DNA of 64,000 nucleotides from Arthrobacter sp. NtRootA1 (GTDB taxonomy: Bacteria; Actinomycetota; Actinomycetes; Actinomycetales; Micrococcaceae), in assembly GCF_019976975.1 (NCBI RefSeq), contig NZ_AP024630.1, forward strand, positions 3,658,001 to 3,722,000. Direction: 5' to 3'. Positions 26,125-34,937 of the stretch are shown here, one piece after another; within the stretch, counting starts at the first letter, position 1, and each line of letters opens with the position of its first letter. A program made the position numbers and the translations under genes. Under the pieces are notes generated by a model. The model was not told where the DNA came from. It ran no database searches and saw only the letters and a program-made list of their open reading frames with translations.

Positions 26125-26655
26125 TTACACTTCCGTCTTAAGCCACTTGGTGAGCACAGCCGCCTGCGGCGCCAACGGCGCAAGCGTCAGGGCCCCTTTC
26201 ACAACAGGAACCCCATAAGTGCTGAGCGAGGCTGCGATTGTCCTGGGATCCGTCCGGGTGCAGGCCTTAATGATGCGCAGACAGAGAGCAGACACATCGC
26301 CTGGTGCGGCACCCGCTGCCAGGGCGGCATTAACGGCTGCTGTCTCCTCCGGAGTCAGGATATGTGGTCCTTTTCCGACATAGTCGACTTGGCAGTCAGT
26401 GACGTGCAAATACCGAGTGGATGCCCAGACTTCTTCAAGGCTCGAGAACTTGCCTATGAGGCTGCCATCGGCCGCCGTACAGGTGAATTGATACCGGGTC
26501 AGGGGCTCCGGACGTTCCCGGGGGATTTTGTCCTTGTTGTCGACCACAGGCGCCATATCAAGTGCGGCTGGTTGGGAAGTATCTATATTGGTTCCTGAGC
26601 AACCGGCCAAGGCAATAGCTGCCACACCGAACTGAAGAACACTGCGCCTGCGCAT
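26125..26655 (-). CDS. Putative lipoprotein (paralogue of the gene at 26742)
   Basis: 176 residues from the ATG at 26655; a GTG two codons earlier is possible. The N-terminus RRRSVLQFGVAAIALAGC has a basic lead, a hydrophobic core and a lipobox (LAGC), so membrane anchoring is likely. The mature part has the block YQFTCTAADGS-FSSLEEVWASTRYLHVTDCQVDY, also seen in the neighbouring gene product, with matching cysteines. No known domain recognised. The 5' end and leader lie in the inverted duplication described separately. Confidence 0.75.
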   Translation of the reverse strand: MRRRSVLQFGVAAIALAGCSGTNIDTSQPAALDMAPVVDNKDKIPRERPEPLTRYQFTCTAADGSLIGKFSSLEEVWASTRYLHVTDCQVDYVGKGPHILTPEETAAVNAALAAGAAPGDVSALCLRIIKACTRTDPRTIAASLSTYGVPVVKGALTLAPLAPQAAVLTKWLKTEV

Positions 26656-26779
26656 GTCCACCGAGGGATCCCCACTTCATTCGGATGCTCCCCAGCTCCG
26701 CATGCATTGGTTATTCGCCCCAAGCCGTTTCCGGCTGCGTCTTAGTACATCTTCCCCCAAATTCCGCATTTGTCACTAG
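26591..26779 (-). repeat. 189-bp inverted duplication, copy A
   Basis: Spans the 3' end of the 26742 gene, the intergenic leader and the 5' end of the 26125 lipoprotein gene. Hand alignment with copy B (27648-27836, opposite strand) shows about 20 mismatches and no net indel. A central stretch of nearly 70 bp is identical. Confidence 0.85.
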
Positions 26780-27548
26780 TAAAGTTTTGGCCGGCAGCAA
26801 GATCGAGGCCTTCGCCCACCGCTGGAAGTCCTCCCTCGGCGGCAATGGCACCCCCTGCGCCAGTTAAGGACCACCTGCAATCTGCTGCGGACGGGCCTTG
26901 CCTGACGACTTGATATTTACCGGGTTGCACCGAATCGCCCACAAGGTGGCTGCCATCAGCCATCCTCGTACCCTCGGCCCATGCTGCGATGATTTTGCCC
27001 TGCGGAGCATCCGGGCAGAGTGAGGCCGCGGCAAGCAACGTCCCGCGTCCGGCTTCCTCAAATCCGCCCGGCCCGCTTTCATCACTGATCCGCGTGCAGA
27101 GGCGGAGGACGTCCAACATCACTGCCAGTCCGTCATCGTCGCCCGCTCCTTGCGGTGCCGCCGTCGAAATTGCTTCGGTTTCACGGGGCGTTGGCTCGAA
27201 CGGTTGCGGCCCTGTGTAAGTGACCTCACAGGAGCCCATCCGCGTGTAATTGGTGGCGGCCCAGACCTCGGCGAGGCTCGACAACTGGACTTCCGGCGAG
27301 GCGTCCAGGCTCGTGCATCGGTACGCGTAGCGGCCAGGTTCATCACCGTCGCCCAATGGCTCGCCGCCATCGGTGGTGCCACTGCTGGGAATCGTCGACG
27401 GCGAGTGGCTGGGCTCCGCTGTGGCGCTGCTGTTCGCGGTGTCGGTTGTCGTGGACGAGGTACTCGTTCCCGGCAGTGGTTGGGCCGATGGAGTACAGGC
27501 GACCAAAAGCATCACCAGCGGCACCACCATCGGAAACAGTCTGCGCAT
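26742..27548 (-). CDS. Putative lipoprotein with duplicated Cys-containing block
   Basis: 268 residues from the ATG at 27548 (GGAGG seven bases before). Signal and lipobox: MRRLFPMVVPLVMLLVAC. A Ser/Thr-rich linker (about 20-65) leads to a block, YAYRCTSLDASPEVQLSSLAEVWAATNYTRMGSCEVTY, shared with the 26125 product. The C-terminal part, DGSHLVGDSVQPGKYQV followed by CRWSL and DKCGIWGKMY, resembles a small surface domain common in actinobacterial secreted proteins. Function unknown. Its last 38 bases lie in the inverted duplication. Confidence 0.75.
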   Translation of the reverse strand: MRRLFPMVVPLVMLLVACTPSAQPLPGTSTSSTTTDTANSSATAEPSHSPSTIPSSGTTDGGEPLGDGDEPGRYAYRCTSLDASPEVQLSSLAEVWAATNYTRMGSCEVTYTGPQPFEPTPRETEAISTAAPQGAGDDDGLAVMLDVLRLCTRISDESGPGGFEEAGRGTLLAAASLCPDAPQGKIIAAWAEGTRMADGSHLVGDSVQPGKYQVVRQGPSAADCRWSLTGAGGAIAAEGGLPAVGEGLDLAAGQNFTSDKCGIWGKMY

Positions 27549-27647
27549 TATGACCTCCATCTCCATCGTGCGGGGCTGCGCATGCGCGGTCAAGACATCC
27601 GCCGGGGCAACGTTGCGGGCAAAAAAATGTCTCGCATCAAAAAGTAC

Positions 27648-27836
27648 CTAGTGACAAATGTGAAAATTGGGGGAAGATGTACGTAGACGCAGCCGGAGAC
27701 GGCGTGGGGCGAATAACCAATGCATGCGGAGCTGGGGAGCATCCGAATGAAGTGGGGATCCCTCGGTGGACACGCGCAATCGCAGTGTTCTTCAGCTTGG
27801 TTTGGCGTGTCTTGCCTTCGCCGGTCGCTCAAGAAC
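27648..27836 (+). repeat. 189-bp inverted duplication, copy B, with gene remnants
   Basis: Mirror copy of 26591-26779. In one frame it still reads SDKCENWGKMY, the tail of a relative of the 26742 product but without its stop. In its last third it reads RSVLQLGLACLAFAG, the signal peptide of a relative of the 26125 lipoprotein, with the lipobox Cys changed to Arg and the ATG changed to ACG. Confidence 0.85.
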
Positions 27837-30800
27837 CTCTCATCAAAACTCCCACCCCTCCGCGTTCAGCGGGAGAGTTGGAGGACGGCGTCGCCATAGA
27901 CTCACCGCATTGATCGCCTCGGCGAGCCTGGCTACGGCAGCGCTCACAGGTGTATTCACAGCGGGGGCTGCCAACGCCGATCAGGCCCGCCAAACTGTGG
28001 CAGTGGGTCTTACGAAGGCAGCTGGATCGGTGGTGGACCCGGCCGGAAGGATCTGGGTCTCAGATGCGCGTGCCGGATTCTGCCGGGTGACCGAAGCTGC
28101 AGGGGCCACCCCGGGCGGGCTCGAAACAGGCACCTGCCTCGGGGGCACCCTGACTGGCCATAAGAAGGGCCCCGCACTAGCCGGAACTCCTGCCATGATT
28201 GATCCGTCTCCTGGCAATCACGGCTCTGGCGACGAAATCGCGTTCATTCCGGATGCCGCCGTCGGAAGTTCCGAGGTAGTCCGCGCAATTTGGAAGCCCA
28301 GCGCAGGCATATTCGACTATGACAGCCAGTTGACCATTTTCGATGGCGACCTCCGTCCGAATGCCGTTAGTGACGGCCCCGATGGCAACATCTATTTGTC
28401 GTTTGGCAATGCCCGTTCCATTGTGAAGATCGCGGATCCGACGGCTCTCCATCCGAGCATCGAATCCATAGCTTCGGTTAGCTCAAACTCCTTGAGCCTT
28501 GCTGCCACCTACCGCAACAGCGCCGGCAGAGTTGTGGTTTATGTCGCTGAAACGTCAGGGTTGACCATGTTCACGGCACCCGAGGACGGAGTGCTGACCA
28601 ACTTCGTACCAGCGCCGGTCTACAACGTCGGCAAGCCGACGGCCATCTACTACGACTGGCAGTCACCAAAGGTCCTGTACACGGGAACGGGTATTGGAAC
28701 AACTACGGCCGACGCCGGCAAGGACACAGTCTCTCGTATCGACCTGGTTACCAACACCGTAGACAACCAATGGGCCCTCGGTTTCAGCAAGATCGGTGGA
28801 CTGAACATGCGCGATGGCAAGCTCATGGTCATGGAAGACCCAGGTCAGCTGGATCCTGCCAAGCCAACCCAGCAGGGCAGATTGCTCACCCTTGGTGGCG
28901 TCGTACCTTCGATCGTGAGTGGTCCGACGGCAGCAGACGGAACCCAGGCGGCCAACCCGGCCTTCACCAATGATTCCACTCCTACTTTCACCGTGGCCTC
29001 CACGCCTCCTGGCAGCGCCCTTGAATGCAGTCTCCAATTAAGTGCCGCGACACCTGTCTGGCAAGTGTGCACGAGTGGCACGTTTACGCCCGCCACTGCC
29101 TTGACCAACGGCGCCTACACATTCTCCGTCCGAGCGGCGCCAGCAGGGCTTCCCGTATCGCGGGCATTCACGGTTGATCTGACTGCCCCCGCCGCTCCCG
29201 TGATCACCTCACCGGCTGCTGGGGCAACAGTCAACGGTGCGCCCGTCCTGGGAGTGACCTCAGAGACTGACACTGTCCTGTCCTGCTCGGTCGATTCCAC
29301 GACTACTTTCACGGCCTGCAGTAACGGATACGTCTTCAACCTCAGCACCGAGGGCCAGCACGTCCTTCGGGTTCGGGCGACAGACATGGCAGGCAATATC
29401 AGCACCGTGGCATCGGTGACTGTTACCACTGACCTGACCGCACCGCAGGTGTCCATCAGTTCTCCTGCAGAAGGCGCAACAGTCGGCATCTCGCCGTCGT
29501 TCGTCTTTGCCTCAACGTCCACGGACGTTGCCGGGTTCAGGTGCAAGCTGGGCGCAAACGCCTTTACGGCGTGCACGTCGCCAAAGTCCTACACCAACGT
29601 ACCCAATGGACCTATCGCGTTCACGGTGGAAGCCCGGGACAATGCGGGGAACACCTCCACCGCAACCAGAAACGTCACTGTCTTCGCTCCCGACACCACG
29701 CCACCTGTGGTCTCTGTCGATCCGGTCGGAGGAACGTACGGGCCAAACAAAACCATCAGCCTCACGGTGAACGAAGCAGCCACCATCTACGTGACCACCG
29801 ATGGCACGACGCCGACAACGTCCAGTCCCGTCTACTCCGGGCCGATAGCGTTGACGTCATCGATGACGTTGAAGTATTTCGCACGCGACACTGCGGGCAA
29901 CTCTTCAACGGTAGCGACGCAGACGTACGTCCTTGACAACACCGCCCCGGTTCTAACGGTTGCGCCCGCTGCCGGAGCCTATGCTTCAGGGCAGCTTGTC
30001 ACCATGACCTCCAGCGAACCTGGAAGCATCCTCTACACAACGGATGGCACCACGCCCGCTACTGCAGTTGCAGGAAGCACGAAAGCATACTCGAGTCCAT
30101 TCGCGCTCACGGCCAACACCACCGTAAAGGCCCTAGCTGTCGACGCGTATGGAAATGCTTCTGCAGTCACTACCAGTGCCTACACGATCTTGGACACCAC
30201 CCCACCGGTGGTCACCGCGACTCCACCCGGGGGCAGTTACCCGGTGAACCAGCAGATCACCCTCACGGTGAACGAAGCAGGCTCGAGTATCTACTTCACA
30301 ACCAACGGCACCACCCCGACTGCCACGGCAGCCAACACGTACTCCACACCCATCACGCTGACGGCCGCGATGACCTTGAAGTACTTCGCGGTTGATCCGT
30401 CAAACAATAGTTCGGCGATCATCAGCCAGAACTACACCGTGACGGCGCCACCGGCCAACACATGGAAGGACTACACCGGAGACGCAAAGAACGACGTCGT
30501 GGCGCGGGACAACGGCGGCACGCTCTGGCTCTACCCGGGTAATGGCAGTGGTGGTTGGTTGACGCAACGCTCGCTGGGAACTGGTTGGAACTTGCTGAAC
30601 GCGATCATTCCCACCAAGGACTTCAACGGTGATGGACGCAGCGACGTCCTGGCGCGCGATACCAATGGCGCCCTCTGGCTCTATCCCGGAAACGGGGCTG
30701 GCGGGCTCCAGCCCAGGGTGCAGGCCGGCACAGCTTGGTCGGGCATGACGCTCATCCTCGCGCCAGGGGACTTCAGCGGTGATGGGAAGGCTGATGTGTT

Positions 30801-31212
30801 GGCGCGGGATTCAGCTGGTGTCCTGTGGCTGTACCGCGGAAACGGCACGGGAGGCTTTGCATCAAGCGCCCAGGTCGGGACTGGGTGGAACTCCATGACG
30901 GCCATCCTGAGTACCGGCGATTTCAACGGCGACAGCAAGACGGACGTCCTGGCCAGGGACACGTCCGGGATCCTATGGCTCTATCCAGGCAACGGCACCG
31001 GCGGTTGGCTGAGCAGGGTCCAAGTTGGAAGCGGCTGGAGCGGGATGACTGCAATCCTGGGCCCCGGCGACTTCAACGGAGACGGCAAGAACGATGTGCT
31101 TGCGCGCGACTCCGGTGGCAACCTCTTCCTGTATCCCGGCAACGGTACATCAGGATGGCTCTCCCGGAGCCAGGTCGGGTGGGGCTGGGGAGGGTTCACG
31201 TCGCTCCCCTAG
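27766..31212 (+). CDS. Large secreted protein with Ig-like, chitobiase-type and FG-GAP repeats (start uncertain)
   Basis: Up to 1148 residues from the GTG at 27766. The first 25 codons come from copy B of the inverted duplication and mimic a decayed lipoprotein signal. A second, better signal peptide follows (LTALIASASLATAALTGVFTAGAANA, about 47-72), so a TTG near 27911 or another internal start may be the real one. The mature part has a beta-propeller-like region (about 75-390), Ig-like repeats (about 395-640), three chitobiase/HEX_C-type repeats (YVTTDGTTPTT, LYTTDGTTPAT, YFTTNGTTPTA) and five 50-residue FG-GAP-like repeats at the end (DFNGDGRSDVLARD type). Probably extracellular or surface-bound. 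Function unknown. Confidence 0.8.
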   Translation: MDTRNRSVLQLGLACLAFAGRSRTSHQNSHPSAFSGRVGGRRRHRLTALIASASLATAALTGVFTAGAANADQARQTVAVGLTKAAGSVVDPAGRIWVSDARAGFCRVTEAAGATPGGLETGTCLGGTLTGHKKGPALAGTPAMIDPSPGNHGSGDEIAFIPDAAVGSSEVVRAIWKPSAGIFDYDSQLTIFDGDLRPNAVSDGPDGNIYLSFGNARSIVKIADPTALHPSIESIASVSSNSLSLAATYRNSAGRVVVYVAETSGLTMFTAPEDGVLTNFVPAPVYNVGKPTAIYYDWQSPKVLYTGTGIGTTTADAGKDTVSRIDLVTNTVDNQWALGFSKIGGLNMRDGKLMVMEDPGQLDPAKPTQQGRLLTLGGVVPSIVSGPTAADGTQAANPAFTNDSTPTFTVASTPPGSALECSLQLSAATPVWQVCTSGTFTPATALTNGAYTFSVRAAPAGLPVSRAFTVDLTAPAAPVITSPAAGATVNGAPVLGVTSETDTVLSCSVDSTTTFTACSNGYVFNLSTEGQHVLRVRATDMAGNISTVASVTVTTDLTAPQVSISSPAEGATVGISPSFVFASTSTDVAGFRCKLGANAFTACTSPKSYTNVPNGPIAFTVEARDNAGNTSTATRNVTVFAPDTTPPVVSVDPVGGTYGPNKTISLTVNEAATIYVTTDGTTPTTSSPVYSGPIALTSSMTLKYFARDTAGNSSTVATQTYVLDNTAPVLTVAPAAGAYASGQLVTMTSSEPGSILYTTDGTTPATAVAGSTKAYSSPFALTANTTVKALAVDAYGNASAVTTSAYTILDTTPPVVTATPPGGSYPVNQQITLTVNEAGSSIYFTTNGTTPTATAANTYSTPITLTAAMTLKYFAVDPSNNSSAIISQNYTVTAPPANTWKDYTGDAKNDVVARDNGGTLWLYPGNGSGGWLTQRSLGTGWNLLNAIIPTKDFNGDGRSDVLARDTNGALWLYPGNGAGGLQPRVQAGTAWSGMTLILAPGDFSGDGKADVLARDSAGVLWLYRGNGTGGFASSAQVGTGWNSMTAILSTGDFNGDSKTDVLARDTSGILWLYPGNGTGGWLSRVQVGSGWSGMTAILGPGDFNGDGKNDVLARDSGGNLFLYPGNGTSGWLSRSQVGWGWGGFTSLP
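30478..31209 (+). repeat. Five tandem 150-bp repeats encoding FG-GAP-like blades
   Basis: Each unit encodes about 50 residues centred on D-x-N-G-D-G-x-x-D-V-L-A-R-D and L-W-L-Y-P-G-N-G. Units are similar at DNA level, so copy number could vary by recombination. Confidence 0.85.
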
Positions 31213-31236
31213 CAGCAAAGACGTGACCCCGGCAGG

Positions 31237-31286
31237 AAAGAGAAGGGAAGGTCAGGACGCCAGGCGTCCTGACCCTCCCTTTCTTG
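31237..31286. terminator. Bidirectional terminator between the FG-GAP gene and the polysaccharide cluster
   Basis: AAAGAGAAGGGAGGGTCAGGACGC-type arms around loop CAG form a very long stem with A- and T-rich outer bases. It serves the convergent genes ending at 31212 and 31300. Confidence 0.85.
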
Positions 31287-31299
31287 TTGCGGGAATTCG

Positions 31300-32256
31300 C
31301 TACGTACGTTCCTTCATGGGATGCATCGTCGGTCTGTTTGGACTTGCCTGTATATCCAGTTGGAGGGACACCAACAGCATTTGAACGCCCAGCACAAAGG
31401 GCACGACAGCCAACATCACCGATCCCGCGGTAGGAGACCCTACGCTTGCGGCGAGAACCCATATCCCAGCCACAAGACCCATGACGATAAGAGCGATTCC
31501 TGCGATCAACAGAAGAGCCACTGCTGAGAAGGACCAGACCATGTACTTCCACCAAACACGGCGCCAGAAGCCGCCAAAGAGCATGGCCAGCAGCTCGGGG
31601 ATCACCTTCCGAAGCTTGATGCTGGAAACTTCATTTCCGTAGACAGCGGGAATCGGGACATCCACAATCGGTACATCGAGGATATTGAGGTGAATCAGGA
31701 GGTCGTTCTCAAAGCTGTAGCGTGCGGCCACCTTATTCATTGGCAGGCGACGAAGAACTTCCGTCCGGATCGCCGTGTAGCCATTCTGGGGGTCGAAGAT
31801 GTGCCAGTAACCCGAGGCCAGCTTTGTCATGAACGACAAAACGATGTTGCCAAAGATGCGGTAGCCAGGCATACCGGCAAAGGACTCACCTGAAAAGAAG
31901 CGGTTGGCCTTGGCAAAGCCGTAACCATCCACCACGGGATCGAGCAGCTGGGGCAGGTACTCCGGATCCATCTGGGCATCGCCGGCCATCACAACGTTGA
32001 TGTCGGAGCCCAGCTCCATTGCCGCTTTATGCGCCGTCAGGACAGCGCCACCCACACCTTGGTTGACCTCATGCCGAATCAAGGTGACCCTGCCGTCGTC
32101 CGCCCGAAGGGCAGCCCCGGAGGTGTCGTCAGGGCTGCAGTCATCAACAATGACAATGTCATCGACGAAATCAGGCATCGTTTCGATCACCTGTGCGATG
32201 TGGTTCTCTTCTTTATAGGCCGGTACTACCGCGGCAATTCGAACGCCTCGATACAT
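31300..32256 (-). CDS. Family 2 glycosyltransferase, polyprenyl-phosphate hexose synthase type
   Basis: 318 residues. The GT-A domain (about 8-215) starts IAAVVPAYKEENHIAQVIETMP and has IVIVDDCSPDDT and the D-x-D-like VMAGDAQMDPEYLPQL. Two C-terminal helices follow (about 238-265 and 275-300). This DPM1/GtrB layout makes polyprenyl-phosphate-linked sugars at the membrane, usually for a GtrA flippase, and gtrA is the next gene upstream (3-bp gap). The sugar is unknown. Last gene of the surface polysaccharide cluster. Confidence 0.9.
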   Translation of the reverse strand: MYRGVRIAAVVPAYKEENHIAQVIETMPDFVDDIVIVDDCSPDDTSGAALRADDGRVTLIRHEVNQGVGGAVLTAHKAAMELGSDINVVMAGDAQMDPEYLPQLLDPVVDGYGFAKANRFFSGESFAGMPGYRIFGNIVLSFMTKLASGYWHIFDPQNGYTAIRTEVLRRLPMNKVAARYSFENDLLIHLNILDVPIVDVPIPAVYGNEVSSIKLRKVIPELLAMLFGGFWRRVWWKYMVWSFSAVALLLIAGIALIVMGLVAGIWVLAASVGSPTAGSVMLAVVPFVLGVQMLLVSLQLDIQASPNRPTMHPMKERT

Positions 32257-32259
32257 CGA

Positions 32260-32745
32260 TTATCCTTCGCTGCTGTTAGGTGTGAATTTCTGTGCTGGCG
32301 CGTCAGTTTCCGACGCGCCATCTGTCTGTCCGCTGGCGCTCTTCGGATGCTTCTTTTGCGGGAAGATCCAGTGCTTGTAAATGAAGTAGTTCCATCCCAT
32401 GGTCACAATCGTCGCAACCACTTTACCGGCAACATATCCGGCACCCAGGAACTGGAAGAGCTCCACGATTCCCATGACCGCCAAAGTGTTGAAGGCCAGG
32501 AGTCCGGAGTACCGCAGCACTCCACCCAGAGCCGTTCCGCCTCCCCCAAAAGCAAAGTGGCGCTGCAGGAAGTAGTTGAAGAAGAAACTGCCCCAGAATC
32601 CTGCGCCCGTGGCCAACCAAAGGGGCCATCCAAACACTTGGAAGCACAGCGCAAGCAGACCGAGGTCCACAATGAAGCTCAGACCGCCCACCACAAGGAA
32701 TCTGAACAAACTGGACGAGAAGAACTTTTTGATGAATGCCTTCAT
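32260..32745 (-). CDS. GtrA family membrane protein
   Basis: 161 residues with four transmembrane helices (RFLVVGGLSFIVDLGLLALCF; the region LATGAGFWGSFFFNYFLQRHFAF; the region YSGLLAFNTLAVMGIVELFQF; and a last helix before FIYKHWIF). GtrA proteins are thought to flip polyprenyl-phosphate-linked sugars across the membrane. The C-terminal tail is Ser/Thr-rich. It sits between the GT2 gene and the 704-residue membrane protein gene, with gaps of three bases on each side, so the three are co-translated. Confidence 0.9.
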   Translation of the reverse strand: MKAFIKKFFSSSLFRFLVVGGLSFIVDLGLLALCFQVFGWPLWLATGAGFWGSFFFNYFLQRHFAFGGGGTALGGVLRYSGLLAFNTLAVMGIVELFQFLGAGYVAGKVVATIVTMGWNYFIYKHWIFPQKKHPKSASGQTDGASETDAPAQKFTPNSSEG

Positions 32746-32748
32746 TGG

Positions 32749-34863
32749 TTAGCAGATCCTTCCAAGCGGGGCGATGCCATCGGGTTTCCGGTTCTCGAGG
32801 ATCCCTGGGACTCCGTCAAGCTGCACGCGGTCCTTGGAAGCTGCGTCGAAGGCTTGTTTGCCACCCGGTAACTGGGACCAATCGATCCGGTACAAGGCTG
32901 CGTTTCCATCTCGCACAACAAGCTTCAAGTAAGGGATGGAATCAGGATGGGTCAACCCCGCCTTGGGCTCGTCCCAGGCCCGGATCCGACCGTCGGCTAT
33001 GTACACCCATTCGATACCAAGCTCGGAAGCGGCCGCCCGCGCGTCGGGATCCGTCGCCAACTCAGGGAGCTTTTGAAGGACAAGCAACTGGCGGTTCGTG
33101 GGAAGTATTTCGAAGTGCCGGATCATCGGCATTCGGTTCCCGAGTGCATACATCCATACGGAGCCATCACAGGCGTCATTCAGCACTGTGGCGTCCTGGG
33201 GAACATATTGGTCAATTTTGCTCAGCAGATCCACTTCGGATGAGCTGAGGGTGAGGCCATCAATCTTTGTATTGATGTTGATGCGTTCGGCGTTTTGCTT
33301 GAAGTATGGGATGGCGCCCACCCCGCATACCAACAAAACGGCGACGGCGGCCGCTGCCGTGAGGACGTGGTTCGGCCTGCGCCCATTCTTGCCCCCGGAT
33401 TCCTGGGATTCTGCCCGACGATTGCGGAAGCGCCGGACGGCCCACTCGATTGCCTCGCCGGCCTGGGCAACACCCAAGCCCGCAAGCGGCACGAGAAGCA
33501 TGACAAGGATGCCGAAAATGCGCCATTGGTCGTCGTAGAAAGGTGCTGTCAGGTTCAGGAAACGGGGGCTGTCGCTGCCCATGGTGTAAACCGACAGAAA
33601 CGCAAAAGTCAGGACCGGGCCGAAGTACCACCACATGCGGATCCTGAACGCAACAGCAAGGCAGCCAAGGGCAACAAGCGTTGTCAGGATCGGCATTGCC
33701 ATGGAGCCATGGTTCAGGAAAACAATATTCTGAATGGCACCGTTGCGATCAGTATCCGGTGCCCACATCATCTTGGAGACGCGCTCAGATTCCTTCAGCA
33801 TCTGGGTAATGATCGGCAGACCGATGATCGCCGCGAGAACCCCCGACACTGCCAGATAAACAGTAATGCCCAGGATCCTGCCCTTGCGACGTATCAGTGC
33901 GGAGAGCAGCCAGAAGAACAGTACCGGCAGTACGACGAAAGCCAGGGAAGGGTGCACGGCAATAAGTCCCACTGCGCCGAAGGCAATGCCCAGGACCCAG
34001 AACTTTTGCCGCTCCAAAGCACCTTTGACGGCCAGGAAGACGAATGGACCCACCAACAGCATGCCAGCGAAAAATGGAATCAACGGGCCACGCCACAGTA
34101 GGTCGTAGGGGTAGACCGTGAACCATCCCGAGACTGCGGCCGCGGCGGCGACGGCAACCGGGCGGCGTGTGAGGATCATGGTTAAGGCCATGGCGCTCAG
34201 GGGCAACTGAACGGCCATCATCACCAAGACGAAAGCATTCAGGAACACCGGGATGCTGACAGTACTCATTGGCCAGAACAGCGCGAGCACGGCGTGGAAA
34301 GCGATCGGGTAGCTCCTGATGGGTGCATCAGAAATAGTGGTGTCGTAGTAGGCGAAGTTTCCCGCTATGGAGGGATCCCATTCATGATTCACCGAGATAA
34401 GCCGGATCATGTTTGCGTGCCAAGGAATGTCCCAGTCCTGGTTTATGCCCAGGAGGCCCTCGGTGCCAACAAACCATGACACGGCTGCTACGGCGCCGCC
34501 CGCAAGAAGGCCTACCAGAAGGATCCACCAGGAGCCGGCAAATCGGTGCTTACCGAAAATGCTTGGCTGTGTTCGGACGCGAGTCTGGAACTTGTCGGGG
34601 AATCTACGCCTCAACAGGAGGCGTAGACCAAACAGGACGGCAGCCAACACCAGAAGGACGAGGGATACAGGAAGCAGCTGCCAGCTCAACCCCAAGGAAT
34701 TGCCCATCACACCGATGACCGTCAGGGCACCCATGCCCAACAATGGTGCCACCACGGGCAAGAGGGTTCGGCGCACTCCCAGTGCTTCACCGAGAAGCCA
34801 ACCTGGACCCCACCACAACACAACGATCAGGAGTACACACAACAGCAGCGGGCCGATACCCAT
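32749..34863 (-). CDS. Large polytopic membrane protein of the polysaccharide cluster (GT-C-like)
   Basis: 704 residues with about 13 hydrophobic helices (to about residue 500), a first large loop containing GINQDWDIPWHANMIRLI, and a C-terminal soluble domain (about 530-704) with YVPQDATVLNDACDGSVWMYAL. Acidic residues after TM1-TM3 and the overall plan fit GT-C glycosyltransferases that use polyprenyl-linked donors; the GT2/GtrA pair downstream could supply one. No named family recognised with certainty. The ATG at 34863 is preceded by an AAGG-type site. Confidence 0.75.
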   Translation of the reverse strand: MGIGPLLLCVLLIVVLWWGPGWLLGEALGVRRTLLPVVAPLLGMGALTVIGVMGNSLGLSWQLLPVSLVLLVLAAVLFGLRLLLRRRFPDKFQTRVRTQPSIFGKHRFAGSWWILLVGLLAGGAVAAVSWFVGTEGLLGINQDWDIPWHANMIRLISVNHEWDPSIAGNFAYYDTTISDAPIRSYPIAFHAVLALFWPMSTVSIPVFLNAFVLVMMAVQLPLSAMALTMILTRRPVAVAAAAAVSGWFTVYPYDLLWRGPLIPFFAGMLLVGPFVFLAVKGALERQKFWVLGIAFGAVGLIAVHPSLAFVVLPVLFFWLLSALIRRKGRILGITVYLAVSGVLAAIIGLPIITQMLKESERVSKMMWAPDTDRNGAIQNIVFLNHGSMAMPILTTLVALGCLAVAFRIRMWWYFGPVLTFAFLSVYTMGSDSPRFLNLTAPFYDDQWRIFGILVMLLVPLAGLGVAQAGEAIEWAVRRFRNRRAESQESGGKNGRRPNHVLTAAAAVAVLLVCGVGAIPYFKQNAERININTKIDGLTLSSSEVDLLSKIDQYVPQDATVLNDACDGSVWMYALGNRMPMIRHFEILPTNRQLLVLQKLPELATDPDARAAASELGIEWVYIADGRIRAWDEPKAGLTHPDSIPYLKLVVRDGNAALYRIDWSQLPGGKQAFDAASKDRVQLDGVPGILENRKPDGIAPLGRIC

Positions 34864-34937
34864 TCCTACGATCGCCTTTCTTAGATGCTTCCACTAGCCA
34901 TCTCTTGACAGACGACTCTTGCTATTGGATGCCGGAC

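Noticed and set aside
26780..27647. Mobile element bounded by the inverted repeats
   Set aside because: The segment encodes a lipoprotein and no transposase or recombinase; the repeats carry gene parts and not terminal inverted repeats.
27677..27913. Small plus-strand ORF starting MYVDAAGDG
   Set aside because: It is the read-through of a lipoprotein gene tail inside copy B of the inverted duplication, not a gene of its own.
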